A DNA stretch of 64,000 nt, from NCBI GenBank assembly GCA_019638255.1, contig JAHBUD010000001.1:1364001-1428000 (forward strand), given 5' to 3'. Both the position numbers and the translations under genes were made by a program. Below the pieces are notes generated by a model that did not search any database, was not told where the DNA came from, and saw only the letters and a program-made list of their open reading frames with translations. Shown one piece after another: positions 26,161 to 34,984 of this stretch (position 1 is its first letter; every line of letters begins with the position of its first letter). The stretch is from Cyclobacteriaceae bacterium (lineage in GTDB: Bacteria; Bacteroidota; Bacteroidia; Cytophagales; Cyclobacteriaceae).

Positions 26161-27258
26161 ATGTCTGGTAAAAGAAAAATCATCAAGTTGTCACTGATCG
26201 TATTGGCAGGATTGATTGTATCCATCCTTTTGTTCGGGATATGGTTCCTGAGCTTAATTCCCCTGGTACCTGAATCGGAAAAGAATATCAAGGCTACTTC
26301 TCCTTCGGAGCTCCCTTATCTTACAGAAAACATCGTTCCCTACCGCGGTAAGATACTGGCGGTGGTCACCAGCACCAGCCAGATGGGCAACAGTGGTAAA
26401 AACACAGGGTTTGAATTGACAGAGCTGTCCCGCGCTTATTATGTATTTCAGGCGAATGGTTTTGAGGTGGATGTAGCCAGTCCGCTAGGGGGTGCGCCCC
26501 CCGTAGTCATTGATGGCGATGATATGACAGAATATGATTTCGCTTTTTTGAATGACACCATCGCGCAAGCAAAGATTAAACAGAGCATCCCGATGAAAGA
26601 CGTAGATCCAAAGGCTTATCAGGCAGTGTATTTTGTGGGTGGCAAAGGTACGTTGTTCGACTTTCCGGACAATGCATACATTCAATCGCTCGTCAGAGAA
26701 TATTATGAGTCTGGTAAAATCGTGAGTGCCGTATGCCATGGCCCTGCCGCACTTGTCAACGTGACGCTCAGCAATGGAGAATTACTAATAGCGAACCGTC
26801 AAGTCAGCAGTTTTACCAATAAAGAAGAGTTGTTACTTATTCCGGATGCTGCCGAAATATTTCCTTTTTTACTGCAAGACAAACTCATGGAAAATGGAGC
26901 AACATTTAATGAGGGGTTTATGTATCTGAACAAAGTGAGTAAAGATGGAAATCTGATAACAGGACAAAACCCGTGGTCAACATGGGCTGTGGCGAAGGCG
27001 GTAATCGAACAGATGGGATACACGCCCAAACAGCGGATGATCACGTCAGAAGAAAACACAATCTCCGTTTTGGAAATACTAGAAACAGAAGGCTACAGTC
27101 AGGCGAAACTTGCTCTTGATAAATTGTGTGAGTATGATGCCATGTCTGTTGACAGGCGGTTGATTGCAATGCATGGCTTTGTTGCAGCGATGGACTTTGA
27201 TTTGAAAAAGGCAATGAACCAGATTCGATTGTTATCCTACAGCAACGGATATCTGTAA
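26161..27258 (+). CDS. Membrane-anchored DJ-1/PfpI-family protein
   Basis: 365 residues from ATG 26161; the frame opens at 26116 without a convincing start. One membrane helix (residues 8-32) anchors it, with the DJ-1/PfpI domain outside or beneath the membrane: ILAVVTSTSQMG, FEVDVASPLGG, AVYFVGGKGT and the nucleophile elbow A190-V-C192-H-G-P, with acidic residues near 85-88. Close relatives are called type 1 glutamine amidotransferase-like or glyoxalase III-like. The C-terminal about 80 residues are helical and add to the usual domain. It follows the AraC-type gene. Confidence 0.85.
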   Translation: MSGKRKIIKLSLIVLAGLIVSILLFGIWFLSLIPLVPESEKNIKATSPSELPYLTENIVPYRGKILAVVTSTSQMGNSGKNTGFELTELSRAYYVFQANGFEVDVASPLGGAPPVVIDGDDMTEYDFAFLNDTIAQAKIKQSIPMKDVDPKAYQAVYFVGGKGTLFDFPDNAYIQSLVREYYESGKIVSAVCHGPAALVNVTLSNGELLIANRQVSSFTNKEELLLIPDAAEIFPFLLQDKLMENGATFNEGFMYLNKVSKDGNLITGQNPWSTWAVAKAVIEQMGYTPKQRMITSEENTISVLEILETEGYSQAKLALDKLCEYDAMSVDRRLIAMHGFVAAMDFDLKKAMNQIRLLSYSNGYL

Positions 27259-27385
27259 AAAGTATGGCTAGTGAGGACGGGGTAGCGGACAAAGTTGTCC
27301 CCACCCGCACCTCTTCTAATAAAGATTGGTGTAGGTTAACGGAACATGAATGCAGGCTACGAGTTAAGAGAGGAAAAGACCTAAC

Positions 27386-27499
27386 GTCTGGCAACAAAAT
27401 GCTTATGCAATGGCGAGGTTTTTCCGCCCCCTCAGCGTCACCCGTAAGGGGACACTGAGGGTACGAAGCCGAAGATTTTGTAATTTAGTTTGAAAACCC
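27386..27499 (+). repeat. Orphan, truncated attC-like element I
   Basis: GTCTGGCAAC followed by AAAATGCTTATGCAATGGCG (27396-27415) is the left half of an element D-type copy, 10 kb away from the array. It is interrupted by about 60 nt holding a hairpin CCCTCAG-GTC/GGAC-CTGAGGG (around 27430-27462). It then resumes with TTTTGTAATTTAGTTTGAAAAC and stops; the right arm and GTT are missing. A complementary cassette start GTTGCCAGACGTTAGG is not found in the window. Confidence 0.7.
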
Positions 27500-27643
27500 G
27501 AATATGAAGCAGCATGGCACTTCATCGTATTCATAATGAGAGTAACCAGGTATACTTTTGCACCATAACTTGTTATAAGTGGCTACCATACGGCTCTGCC
27601 TTTGGCTGGCAGGCTCTAACGAGTGAACGTTGAGGGGGTATAA

Positions 27644-27796
27644 ATTTTCATTCGCAATATTCATGATTGGGAACCCATTGCCCGCGCTCATGGTGAGCGA
27701 TTTAACGATATTCAACCCGCAAACACGATGGTGAAAGCTGAATTGATTGGTGATGAGTACCTGGTGGAAATGGAAACAGAGGCGATTGTTGAGTAA
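27644..27796 (+). pseudogene. C-terminal fragment of a RidA (YjgF/L-PSP) family gene
   Basis: Reading from 27644, the frame gives IRNIHDWEPIARAHGERF, then IQPANTMVKAELIGDEYLVE and a final METEAIVE before TAA at 27794-27796. This matches the last third of RidA-type enamine/imine deaminases, including the PANTMV and LVEMETEA patterns. Nothing upstream supplies the first two thirds, so it is a relic. Confidence 0.7.
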
Positions 27797-27970
27797 CAGC
27801 CTTTAAAATGTGTCTTTATTGTGGCAAGCAATCCCATTCTGTACTGACACAGACCGGGTATTGGTAATCAGCTTTTTGACTATTTGAAATAAATCATCCG
27901 AAAATAATTCAAAGAGGGATAGGGGTAATCCCCCGGTCAATTGTCATGGTATCAAAAAATAAGAAAACCC

Positions 27971-28591
27971 ATGAAAAAGCTATTAATCCTTCTTTTTGCC
28001 TTATCTGCAACCTTTGCTGCTTCAGCTCAAGGCGAGATTCAAACTGTTTTTAAAAGTTCGCGCGTTACCGGATATGGTGCCATCACCAATAAATTCACAT
28101 CCATCCGTGGTGATTTTGCCAATATTGTTGGAGGTTATGGCGGTGTATTTATTGATCGCAAAGTGATGATTGGTGTGGGGGGATTTTCGACCACCAACAA
28201 AATTCAGGTTCCTGCTGAGTTTAGCAGCAACCCCGGGGTTGAAATGAGTTATGGCTATGTTCAAACCGGACTAATGAGCGAATATGTACTGGCATCGAAC
28301 AAGCCGGTTCACCTGGTGCTGTCCATGTTTGCCGGTGCAGGTTTTACCTATCAGTATGAACATTGGTCAAACCCAAATTATGATTGGAATGTTACTCACG
28401 GACCCTACGATCAGAACTGGTCTTTCGTTATGGAGCCCGGTGCACAGGTTGAGATCAACTTGTTTCGTTGGATGCGCATGAGCCCGGGCATAAGTTATCG
28501 CAGAACATACAACAGCACAGGATTGGGCTTGTCGGATAGTGACCTGAGTGACTGGAATTACAGCTTCACCTTAAAGTTTGGGAAGTTCTGA
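27971..28591 (+). CDS. Outer membrane beta-barrel protein
   Basis: From ATG 27971 (MKKLLILLFALSATFAASAQ) the protein is 206 residues with a clear signal peptide. The mature part alternates hydrophobic and polar residues with many aromatic-G motifs (GGYGGVFIDRKVMIGVGGFS, YGYVQTGLMSEYVL). It ends NYSFTLKFGKF, a terminal beta strand with C-terminal Phe as in outer membrane barrels. Ligand or function is unknown. It is monocistronic, and faces the AraC-type gene on the other strand with only 14 nt between the stops. Confidence 0.75.
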   Translation: MKKLLILLFALSATFAASAQGEIQTVFKSSRVTGYGAITNKFTSIRGDFANIVGGYGGVFIDRKVMIGVGGFSTTNKIQVPAEFSSNPGVEMSYGYVQTGLMSEYVLASNKPVHLVLSMFAGAGFTYQYEHWSNPNYDWNVTHGPYDQNWSFVMEPGAQVEINLFRWMRMSPGISYRRTYNSTGLGLSDSDLSDWNYSFTLKFGKF

Positions 28592-28605
28592 TTTCAGGTT
28601 TTTAT

Positions 28606-29178
28606 TTACTGAATAGCGTCAAGGGGCTTGCGTACTTTGTCAATCTCCCTTGACTTTTTTAATTCGGATGGTGTTAACCCTGTAATTTTTTTGAACTGTG
28701 CGGATAAGTGGGCAACACTGCTATAGCCTAACCGATCGGCAATCTGGCTCAGGTTTAGTTCATCATAAAATAGTAATTCTTTGGCCCGCTCAATTTTTTG
28801 ACGGATAATGTATTGCTCCAGCGTAATACCCTCAACGGATGAAAACAAATTGCTGAGGTAATTGTATTCGTAATGTATTTCTTCAGCCAGAATATCTGAC
28901 CAATTGTGTTTCAGGTTTACCCTGTCGGTATGGTGGATAAGTTGAATGATTTTATTTTTGATGCCTTCGATCAACCGGGCCTTTCGATCGTCAATGCGCT
29001 CGAAACCCAGAGTAAGTAATTCATCATCTAACTGTTTAATTTTTTCAGGCTGTATATCTTCTCTTGTCACAACTTCACCCAACGCAACTTTTTCAATAGT
29101 AATGTTGTGTTTACTGAAGAGTTGTTGAACCGCCATCACACAGCGGTTACATACCATATTTTTTATATAAAACACCAT
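28606..29178 (-). CDS. AraC-family regulator with an HMA-like N-terminal domain
   Basis: 190 residues. The first about 75 resemble a heavy-metal-associated ferredoxin fold: FYIKNMVCNRCVMAVQQLF carries the C-x2-C pair, then the beta-alpha-beta continuation with LDDELLTLGFERID. Residues 90-190 are an AraC double HTH (EQYIIRQKIERAKELL, LSQIADRLGYSSVAHLSAQFKKITG). Metal-responsive regulation is a reasonable inference from this fusion. It is the last gene of the minus-strand cluster 28606-32464, 11 nt behind the DUF4260 gene. Confidence 0.85.
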   Translation of the reverse strand: MVFYIKNMVCNRCVMAVQQLFSKHNITIEKVALGEVVTREDIQPEKIKQLDDELLTLGFERIDDRKARLIEGIKNKIIQLIHHTDRVNLKHNWSDILAEEIHYEYNYLSNLFSSVEGITLEQYIIRQKIERAKELLFYDELNLSQIADRLGYSSVAHLSAQFKKITGLTPSELKKSREIDKVRKPLDAIQ

Positions 29179-29189
29179 AGTCTTACTAC

Positions 29190-29561
29190 CTACGTCTTAC
29201 TACTTACGTCTGATCCACCAATCCAACCTAAATGGGTATTCTTAAAGTTGTCGGAATACTTTAATCCATACCCCATTATCCGATCGAACGAACTATGTCC
29301 GAATAACACTACTCCCGTCAGGGTAAGTTCATGAATCACCAAAAAATAACCGGCCAGGTAACAGGCAATAGCCACACCTTTGTGGTGAAATAGGTTATAG
29401 GCAATGGCACCTACCTGGGTGTTCACCAGGTAACCCAACATACTAATATCAGGGGCAAGGAATAGTGCCCAAAATAACCAGCCTTCAAAGGGAAGAAAAG
29501 AGTTAAGGTATATGGCTAACCCAAACATGGCGAGTTCTTCAATACGTAATAGATTTTTCAT
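29190..29561 (-). CDS. DUF4260 membrane protein
   Basis: 123 residues with about three or four membrane helices. It carries DUF4260 hallmarks: LRIEELAMFGLAIYLN, FLAPDISMLGYL, NLFHHKGVAIACYLAG and HSSFDRIMGYGLKY. The function is unknown. It starts two bases after the stop of the 132-residue gene, so it is translated in the same operon. Confidence 0.85.
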   Translation of the reverse strand: MKNLLRIEELAMFGLAIYLNSFLPFEGWLFWALFLAPDISMLGYLVNTQVGAIAYNLFHHKGVAIACYLAGYFLVIHELTLTGVVLFGHSSFDRIMGYGLKYSDNFKNTHLGWIGGSDVSSKT

Positions 29562-29563
29562 AG

Positions 29564-29962
29564 TTAATTTTTCTTGAAATGATCTGGCAAGTCTGTTTCA
29601 AGGCTCTTGTCGAGAAGGTAACGAAGTCCTTCTTCCACAGAATTAAAGGCTTTGAAATTTCGTTGTAAAAAAATGTTTAAACCCATCAGCAAGATTTTTT
29701 GTGTTGTACTCAATCCAACAATTGCTTGTTTAATGATAAGCGGTTCATATTCCGAAAGTTTCTCTTCCACCATACGCATAAAAGATGGAGTAGCGTAGTT
29801 GTTAGGGCCAAAAATGGTGATAATGAGTAAAGGTTTATCTTCTTTTTTCAGTATTTCAGCGGCTTGAAGAACATAATTAATCATCTCCGCCTCTTTGGCC
29901 CCTGAATAATCCACCTCAAGGAGTGCCTTTCCTTCAATTACTATTTTTCTGACACCGGCCAT
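29564..29962 (-). CDS. Small STAS/SpoIIAA-like protein
   Basis: 132 residues, soluble, with an alternating beta/alpha pattern (VIEGKALLEVDYSG, ADKPLLIITIFGPN-type strand, LIIKQAIVGLSTTQKILLMG, ending in a helix RYLLDKSLETDLP). This resembles the STAS/SpoIIAA-like superfamily, proteins without enzyme motifs. It lies six bases after asnB and two before the DUF4260 gene in the same operon. Confidence 0.6.
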   Translation of the reverse strand: MAGVRKIVIEGKALLEVDYSGAKEAEMINYVLQAAEILKKEDKPLLIITIFGPNNYATPSFMRMVEEKLSEYEPLIIKQAIVGLSTTQKILLMGLNIFLQRNFKAFNSVEEGLRYLLDKSLETDLPDHFKKN

Positions 29963-29968
29963 TTATTA

Positions 29969-31858
29969 TTAAATATACTTCTTCCACCACCATTGAAAAA
30001 CAAGAAGCCCCCATATTCGCGCATGTACATCGCCAGGATTGGAAGAAAATAGATTTTGTTTAAGTTTATCTATTTCAAGGTAGTTGAAAATCCCCTGTTC
30101 TTCAATGAATTTTTTTGAAAGCAAATTATCTATGATAAGTGATTTCATCTCGTGACGAAGCCATTTCAATAGGGGTACTTCAAATCCTTTTTTGGGGCGA
30201 TTGTATAATTTCGAAGGGAGAAAGTCTTTAAATGCATCCTGCAGAATACGCTTGCGGATAGTGCTATTGATTTTAAATTCACCCGGTAAACTGAAAATAA
30301 AATTTACCAGCTCATAATCTAAAAATGGTGTACGCACTTCCAGGCTGTTGGCCATGCTCATCAGGTCTACTTTGGTGAGCATGTCATTGGGAAGCACCAA
30401 TTTGGTGTCGGTGAAGAGGATATCATTGATATTTTCCTGATCTGGAATTGATGTGAGTATGGCAGATCTTCTCGGATAAAAATCATTAAGCCATAAGTTA
30501 ATCTGCAAATCAGGGTGAAGCATTTTGAGTGCTTCTTCCTTTGTTGCAAACCCTGCCCAACGCCAGTAACGTTCTTTTGATGACAGCTTCATTCCTTCCG
30601 CGAAACGAACTAACTGCCTTGCTCTATTTGATAGTGGATTGTTACGCGATTGGGGTAAGGATTTCCAAAACGGTTGAAGCGAAGCCACCACATTTTCTTT
30701 CCATGATTTGTGGATAACCCGGTAATGTGCCGCGTGCTTATTGTAGCCACCCAAGAGTTCATCAGCACCATCGCCCGAAAGGGCAACGGTAGCATGCTTG
30801 CGGGTTTCTTTACTCAATATATATACGTTTATCGCGGAGGAGTCAGCAAAGGGCTCATCGATATAGTCTAAAATATTGTGAAGGTGTTCGTATAAATCGT
30901 TGTTGGTAAGCGAAAAAACAGTGTGTTCGGTATTGAAGTGTTTGGCTACTGCACGGGCATAATGGGTTTCGTCAAAAAACTTTTCGTCTTTAAAACCAAT
31001 GGAGAAGGTATGAAGATCGGGTTTATGCTTTTTGGCAAGCCCTGTGATAACGGAAGAATCGATACCACCACTCAGAAAACATCCCAACGGAACATCCGAT
31101 ACCAGCCTGCGCTGTACAGAAGCTTCTAACAGATGTTTGAATTTATTTTTTGCTGATTCATACGGTATGGTTTCGTCAGCTTGATAGGGGATAGAATAAA
31201 AATTGACAACTGACAATTGACCCTTGACAATTTTCAGATAATGGCCGGGGAGAAGTTTCTTAACTGTTTTAAAAATTGAATCGGGTGCCGGAATGTAATT
31301 GAGTTGAAGATAGGTATAGAGAGAATTATAATCGATTGCTTTTTCTATTCCATAGTGCAAAATGGATTTCATCTCCGAAGCAAAAATGAATTTATCTTCA
31401 TCGTGCAGATAGAGCAGGGGCTTTACGCCATATCGGTCGCGGGCAAGGAAAAATGTTTGCTCCTGTTTATCATAGATACAGAAAGCAAAAAAACCATTAA
31501 GCTTATTCAGGCATTTCTCTTTTTCAAGGATGTAGAGTTTTAGTAATACTTCCGTGTCAGATTGGGAGAAAAATGAAATTCCTTTGGCTTCAAGTTCTTT
31601 CCTTAATTCCCGGTAATTGAAAATCTCGCCATTGAATACAATTGCGTAACGGTTGTTTTCATCCCACATGGGTTGATTGGCAACGAAGCTTGTATCGATG
31701 ATGGAAAGTCTTCGGTGACCTAATCCAACAAATTGATCGTGGTAAATATCCTGGAAATCCGGACCGCGTTTGGCCAGCGCCATAGTGGCATTGGTTAAAT
31801 GAATCATGTTCATCTTACCAATAAGATTAAACGCAAATATTCCGGTTATTCCACACAT
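29969..31858 (-). CDS. asnB: Asparagine synthetase (glutamine-hydrolysing)
   Basis: 629 residues. MCGITGIFAF starts the class II glutamine amidotransferase domain, with the N-terminal nucleophile Cys after Met removal. RGPDFQD, RRLSIID and NGEIFNYRELR follow. The synthetase half has the ATP loop LSGGIDSSVITGL near residue 268 and SGDGADELLGGY. It converts aspartate, glutamine and ATP to asparagine; paralogues of this type also act in cell-surface sugar pathways. Residues near 213-222 read VKGQLSVVN, encoded by a GTCAATTGTCA-type repeat (see findings). It is the main gene of the minus-strand operon. Confidence 0.92.
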   Translation of the reverse strand: MCGITGIFAFNLIGKMNMIHLTNATMALAKRGPDFQDIYHDQFVGLGHRRLSIIDTSFVANQPMWDENNRYAIVFNGEIFNYRELRKELEAKGISFFSQSDTEVLLKLYILEKEKCLNKLNGFFAFCIYDKQEQTFFLARDRYGVKPLLYLHDEDKFIFASEMKSILHYGIEKAIDYNSLYTYLQLNYIPAPDSIFKTVKKLLPGHYLKIVKGQLSVVNFYSIPYQADETIPYESAKNKFKHLLEASVQRRLVSDVPLGCFLSGGIDSSVITGLAKKHKPDLHTFSIGFKDEKFFDETHYARAVAKHFNTEHTVFSLTNNDLYEHLHNILDYIDEPFADSSAINVYILSKETRKHATVALSGDGADELLGGYNKHAAHYRVIHKSWKENVVASLQPFWKSLPQSRNNPLSNRARQLVRFAEGMKLSSKERYWRWAGFATKEEALKMLHPDLQINLWLNDFYPRRSAILTSIPDQENINDILFTDTKLVLPNDMLTKVDLMSMANSLEVRTPFLDYELVNFIFSLPGEFKINSTIRKRILQDAFKDFLPSKLYNRPKKGFEVPLLKWLRHEMKSLIIDNLLSKKFIEEQGIFNYLEIDKLKQNLFSSNPGDVHARIWGLLVFQWWWKKYI

Positions 31859-31888
31859 GACTGATTACTAATTTCGGAGGTTATGCTT

Positions 31889-32464
31889 TTACTTTCTTCG
31901 CTGCAACAGCAGGGCTGGTAGTTTCATTCCAAGCAGCATACACACCCAACACAACAGTACAACAAATTCCCAATAACTGCCACCTATATTGGTCAGCTTG
32001 CCCTGAACACGGGGCAGGTAGCTCATAAAGAAAATGAACCACACATAATAAAGGTAAACCGACTGCGCCCATCGAAATTTCTGATCACTCACTTCTCCTG
32101 TTTTATTGTAATGATGTAGCATAGGCATTGCAAAAATGAATACGTAAGCCAGGAATCCACCGGCAAGCCGAATGGGTATCAGTTCGTTTCCTGACAGGTA
32201 GACGTAAATAATTAATTGAATCAAATGTATGCCATGCGCAAGTGCAAAAATATGAAAGGGCTTAGGTGACAGAATACCCGTTGCCTTAGGTTCGTGACCT
32301 GGTAGCAGAATGAAAATGATACTGAAAATGCCTAAGGATAGCCTGCCGGAATAACGTGTAACGGCTTGCAGTCCTTCCAGTGTGAACCCAAAATTGCTGA
32401 CAGCAAGTGCAGCAATAAAAAGTTCAAGAAAACATATAAAGAAAATGGTGTTGCGAATACTCAA
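31889..32464 (-). CDS. Hypothetical multi-pass membrane protein
   Basis: 191 residues with about six membrane helices. Features include RYSGRLSLGIFSIIFILLPG, AHGIHLIQLIIYVYL with two histidines, and AMPMLHHYNK. The R-Y-S-G-R-L-S-L pattern recalls ferric-reductase-like membrane domains, but the heme-binding spacing cannot be confirmed by eye. The gene is 30 nt upstream of asnB and 11 nt downstream of the first DUF1080 lipoprotein gene. Confidence 0.6.
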   Translation of the reverse strand: MSIRNTIFFICFLELFIAALAVSNFGFTLEGLQAVTRYSGRLSLGIFSIIFILLPGHEPKATGILSPKPFHIFALAHGIHLIQLIIYVYLSGNELIPIRLAGGFLAYVFIFAMPMLHHYNKTGEVSDQKFRWAQSVYLYYVWFIFFMSYLPRVQGKLTNIGGSYWEFVVLLCWVCMLLGMKLPALLLQRRK

Positions 32465-32475
32465 GGATTACACCA

Positions 32476-33216
32476 CTATTCAATTACCCTGATCATGATA
32501 TTTCTATACCAAACTTTATCACCATGGTCTTGCAAGGCAATATGACCTTTGGTTGCCTTACCGAAATCGGGCATATCCTTGAATTTACTGGCGGCCACCA
32601 TGGCATCCCATTCGGAAGTGTGCATGGTAAAGTTTACAACGTTGGTCCCGTTTAGCCAGAATTGATAGTTACCGTTTTCTGACACAATGCGGGCCTGGTT
32701 CCACTCACCTGCAGGTTTCACGGTTTCGGTTGAACAAGAAATCAAATCATACAAATCACCTGCGCGGTGCTTAATAATTTTAGCATCCGGATGGCAATCG
32801 TTATCCAGCACCTGCATTTCGGGGCCGGTTAACCAAACATAATTATATTTTGGATCTTCGACTACATTAAAGATGATGCCGCTGTTTCCGCAGGAGTCAA
32901 TTTTCCATTCAATACTGAACTCAAAATTTTCATATTCAGCATCGGTAATGATGTCACCTTTTCCTTCAGTTTTGGAGTTATCGAAGTGCAATGCACCATT
33001 ATCAACCACCCATGCCGCACCAATGTTATTGCTGTTGAAATTTCTCCAGCCATTCGTGGTTTTTCCATCAAATAATAATTCCCATCCTTCAGCTTTTTGT
33101 TCTTCTGTTAGCATGTTTTCAGTTATAGTTGGTTCATCTTGATGTGCTTCCTGTGTTTTACGTTGACAGGCCACCATTAACAGAAATGCCATTGCTAAAG
33201 TGAAATAGGTTTTCAT
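32476..33216 (-). CDS. DUF1080 (3-keto-disaccharide hydrolase-type) lipoprotein
   Basis: 246 residues with a lipobox ending LMVAC. The DUF1080 fold begins EGWELLFDGKTTNGWRNF and shows NFEFSIEWKIDSCGNSGIIFNV, the jelly-roll pattern shared with 3-keto-glycoside hydrolases and concanavalin-like lectins, ending in HIALQDHGDKVWYRNI. It probably binds or cleaves oxidised sugars in the periplasm. A similar gene (33272) lies 55 nt away on the same strand, making an apparent tandem duplicate. Confidence 0.88.
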   Translation of the reverse strand: MKTYFTLAMAFLLMVACQRKTQEAHQDEPTITENMLTEEQKAEGWELLFDGKTTNGWRNFNSNNIGAAWVVDNGALHFDNSKTEGKGDIITDAEYENFEFSIEWKIDSCGNSGIIFNVVEDPKYNYVWLTGPEMQVLDNDCHPDAKIIKHRAGDLYDLISCSTETVKPAGEWNQARIVSENGNYQFWLNGTNVVNFTMHTSEWDAMVAASKFKDMPDFGKATKGHIALQDHGDKVWYRNIMIRVIE

Positions 33217-33271
33217 GGGGATTTGGATTAGTGCAGGGTTAAAGATACTATTAATGATTAAATGCTTTGTT

Positions 33272-33958
33272 TCAGTCTACTACTGTAATGATAATATTTT
33301 TGAACCACACCTCGTTGCCATGATCCTGCAGGGCGATGTGTCCTTTTCTTACAGACGCATAGCCTGGAAAGTCTTTCCATTTGCTTGCATCTCTGCGGGT
33401 TGTCCAGTCGTCAGCGTAAAGTTCGTACGCCAATACCTTGTTTCCGTTTAACCAATGTTCAATGTGGTTTCCGCGGGCAATAATTTTACCTTCATTCCAT
33501 TCGCCAACTGGTTTTAGGGTTTTGCCTTCGGGTACATGCATGGCGTAATTACCGGCAGTTTTATTCTCCTCAGCCAATTGTCCTGGGTAACCATCATCAT
33601 CAATGATCTGGTATTCGGGGCCGGAGGCATAGGTTAGTTCGTAGTCTTCGCTTACCCGAAACATCACACCACTGTTTGATTGTGATGCAATTTTAAAGTT
33701 GAAGGAAAGCTCAAAGTTTTCGTATTGTTCCTCCGTTATTAAATCCGACCGGTGATTAATTTCTGTTTCTGAAAAAGGCTTGCAGTGTAATGTTCCGTCA
33801 ATTACTTCCCACGAATTGTTCTCTTTGTTCTTAAAGATTCTCCAGCCATTAAGGGTTTTACCATCAAACAATGAATGAGCATTGGTTGAGTCCTCGGGTT
33901 GTTTTGCCGGCTGGCAGGCCAATGTCAGTGTGAAAATTAGTAACCAGCTGTATTTCAT
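33272..33958 (-). CDS. DUF1080 (3-keto-disaccharide hydrolase-type) lipoprotein
   Basis: From the ATG at 33958 (MKYSWLLIFTLTLAC) the protein has 228 residues and a lipobox ending LTLAC; an in-frame ATG at 33973 adds five residues. DUF1080 signature: SLFDGKTLNGWRIF, NFELSFNFKIASQSNSGVMFRV, and HIALQDHGNEVWFKNI. It shares clear similarity with the downstream DUF1080 protein over the whole domain. It appears to be the first gene of the minus-strand run, and the 33974-34087 gap separates it from the divergent PorT-like gene. Confidence 0.87.
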   Translation of the reverse strand: MKYSWLLIFTLTLACQPAKQPEDSTNAHSLFDGKTLNGWRIFKNKENNSWEVIDGTLHCKPFSETEINHRSDLITEEQYENFELSFNFKIASQSNSGVMFRVSEDYELTYASGPEYQIIDDDGYPGQLAEENKTAGNYAMHVPEGKTLKPVGEWNEGKIIARGNHIEHWLNGNKVLAYELYADDWTTRRDASKWKDFPGYASVRKGHIALQDHGNEVWFKNIIITVVD

Positions 33959-34087
33959 TGATTTAGGTAACATTGTTTGTAGTGATTGTTGTTTAAAAAG
34001 TGCAATCTATTCCAATTTCTTACATCACCGTCACCTTTTCGGTGACTCGTGTTATATAGCTGAAAATTAACGGTAAATCAATTTCTT

Positions 34088-34924
34088 ATGAAACTGCGTG
34101 CTTTATTTTTTATTTCTGCTGTAGCCTTGTTGCCATTGTTAGCGCAAAGCCAGGTGCGTTTTGGTGTTACAACTGCTTTGAATGCTACGTTTGTTCTTGA
34201 TGAGGGAATCAGCAATGATCCACGATATAATTCAACAATGACTTATAATTGGGCTCCTGTCGGTTTTAATTTTGGTGTAGATGTTGGCCGCAAGTTTGGT
34301 CTTCAGCTTGAATCTATCTTATCGAATCAAGGTCAGATTTATCAGGTGATTGATGCCGCCCAACAGGTTGCCGGTCAGCGCAACATAGAATTGCAATACT
34401 TAAATGTTCCCCTGCTTTTCAAATTTATGAACGGAAGCAGCAAAAAAGTTCGCAGTAATTTCTTTTTGGGTCCGCAGTTTTCTTTTCTAACTGCGGCACA
34501 GGAATCGCTGAAAGCCCAGGCTGGTGTAGATTATGTGATCCCCGAAGGAATGACCTTTGATGAGATTCAGTCCAATTTTGCTCAATTCGGTGGCGAGGTA
34601 ATTCCAGGCTCAACTACCGACACCTACCAATTGGAAAGTGATTTTTTTACCGAGATTGATAAATCATCAAATGCCTTTAGGAACACCGAGTTCCAAATTG
34701 CTGCAGCTTTTGGATTTGACATTGACCTTGCAAAACATTTTATGCTCTCCGCGCAAATCCGTGCGAACTACAGTCTTACCGATATGACCAATGAAGAAGC
34801 TTTTAAAACAGTATCATCAGGAAATGGTTCGGCTTTGCTAAGTGCAAGGGCCAACTTGCTGGTGGGTGTTCAACTAGGGTTGCATTATGTCATTGGCGGA
34901 ACCCGTTCGTTTAAAGGAAAATAG
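34088..34924 (+). CDS. PorT-like outer membrane beta-barrel protein
   Basis: 278 residues with a signal peptide ending near SQ22. The mature part is a small beta-barrel of the PorT/OMP_b-brl_2 kind (VRFGVTTALNATFVLD, VGFNFGVDVGRKFGLQLESIL, LQYLNVPLLFKF, ANLLVGVQLGLHYVIGG). The insert at about 135-190 carries charged residues and could be an extracellular loop. It is transcribed alone and followed by a strong hairpin terminator. Confidence 0.8.
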   Translation: MKLRALFFISAVALLPLLAQSQVRFGVTTALNATFVLDEGISNDPRYNSTMTYNWAPVGFNFGVDVGRKFGLQLESILSNQGQIYQVIDAAQQVAGQRNIELQYLNVPLLFKFMNGSSKKVRSNFFLGPQFSFLTAAQESLKAQAGVDYVIPEGMTFDEIQSNFAQFGGEVIPGSTTDTYQLESDFFTEIDKSSNAFRNTEFQIAAAFGFDIDLAKHFMLSAQIRANYSLTDMTNEEAFKTVSSGNGSALLSARANLLVGVQLGLHYVIGGTRSFKGK

Positions 34925-34949
34925 AAATCAAAAATTAGAATTTGAAATG

Positions 34950-34984
34950 AACCCGAGCCTGATCAAGCCCGGGTTTTCTTTTAA
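34950..34984. terminator. Hairpin terminator between convergent genes
   Basis: AACCCGAGC (34950-34958) pairs with GCCCGGGTT (34967-34975), followed by TTCTTTT. On the other strand the loop is preceded by A-rich sequence, so it probably serves the PorT-like gene and possibly the facing oxidase gene. Confidence 0.75.

Larger units (their letters stand above)
27259..27970 (+). other. Gene-poor stretch with an orphan attC-like element and a RidA relic
   Basis: These 712 nt contain no intact gene that I can support. They hold a truncated copy of the cassette element (27386-27499, separate entry) and the 3' end of a RidA-family gene (27644-27796, separate entry). The start of the next gene is at 27971. 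Between 27800 and 27960 nothing is recognisable. Confidence 0.6.
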
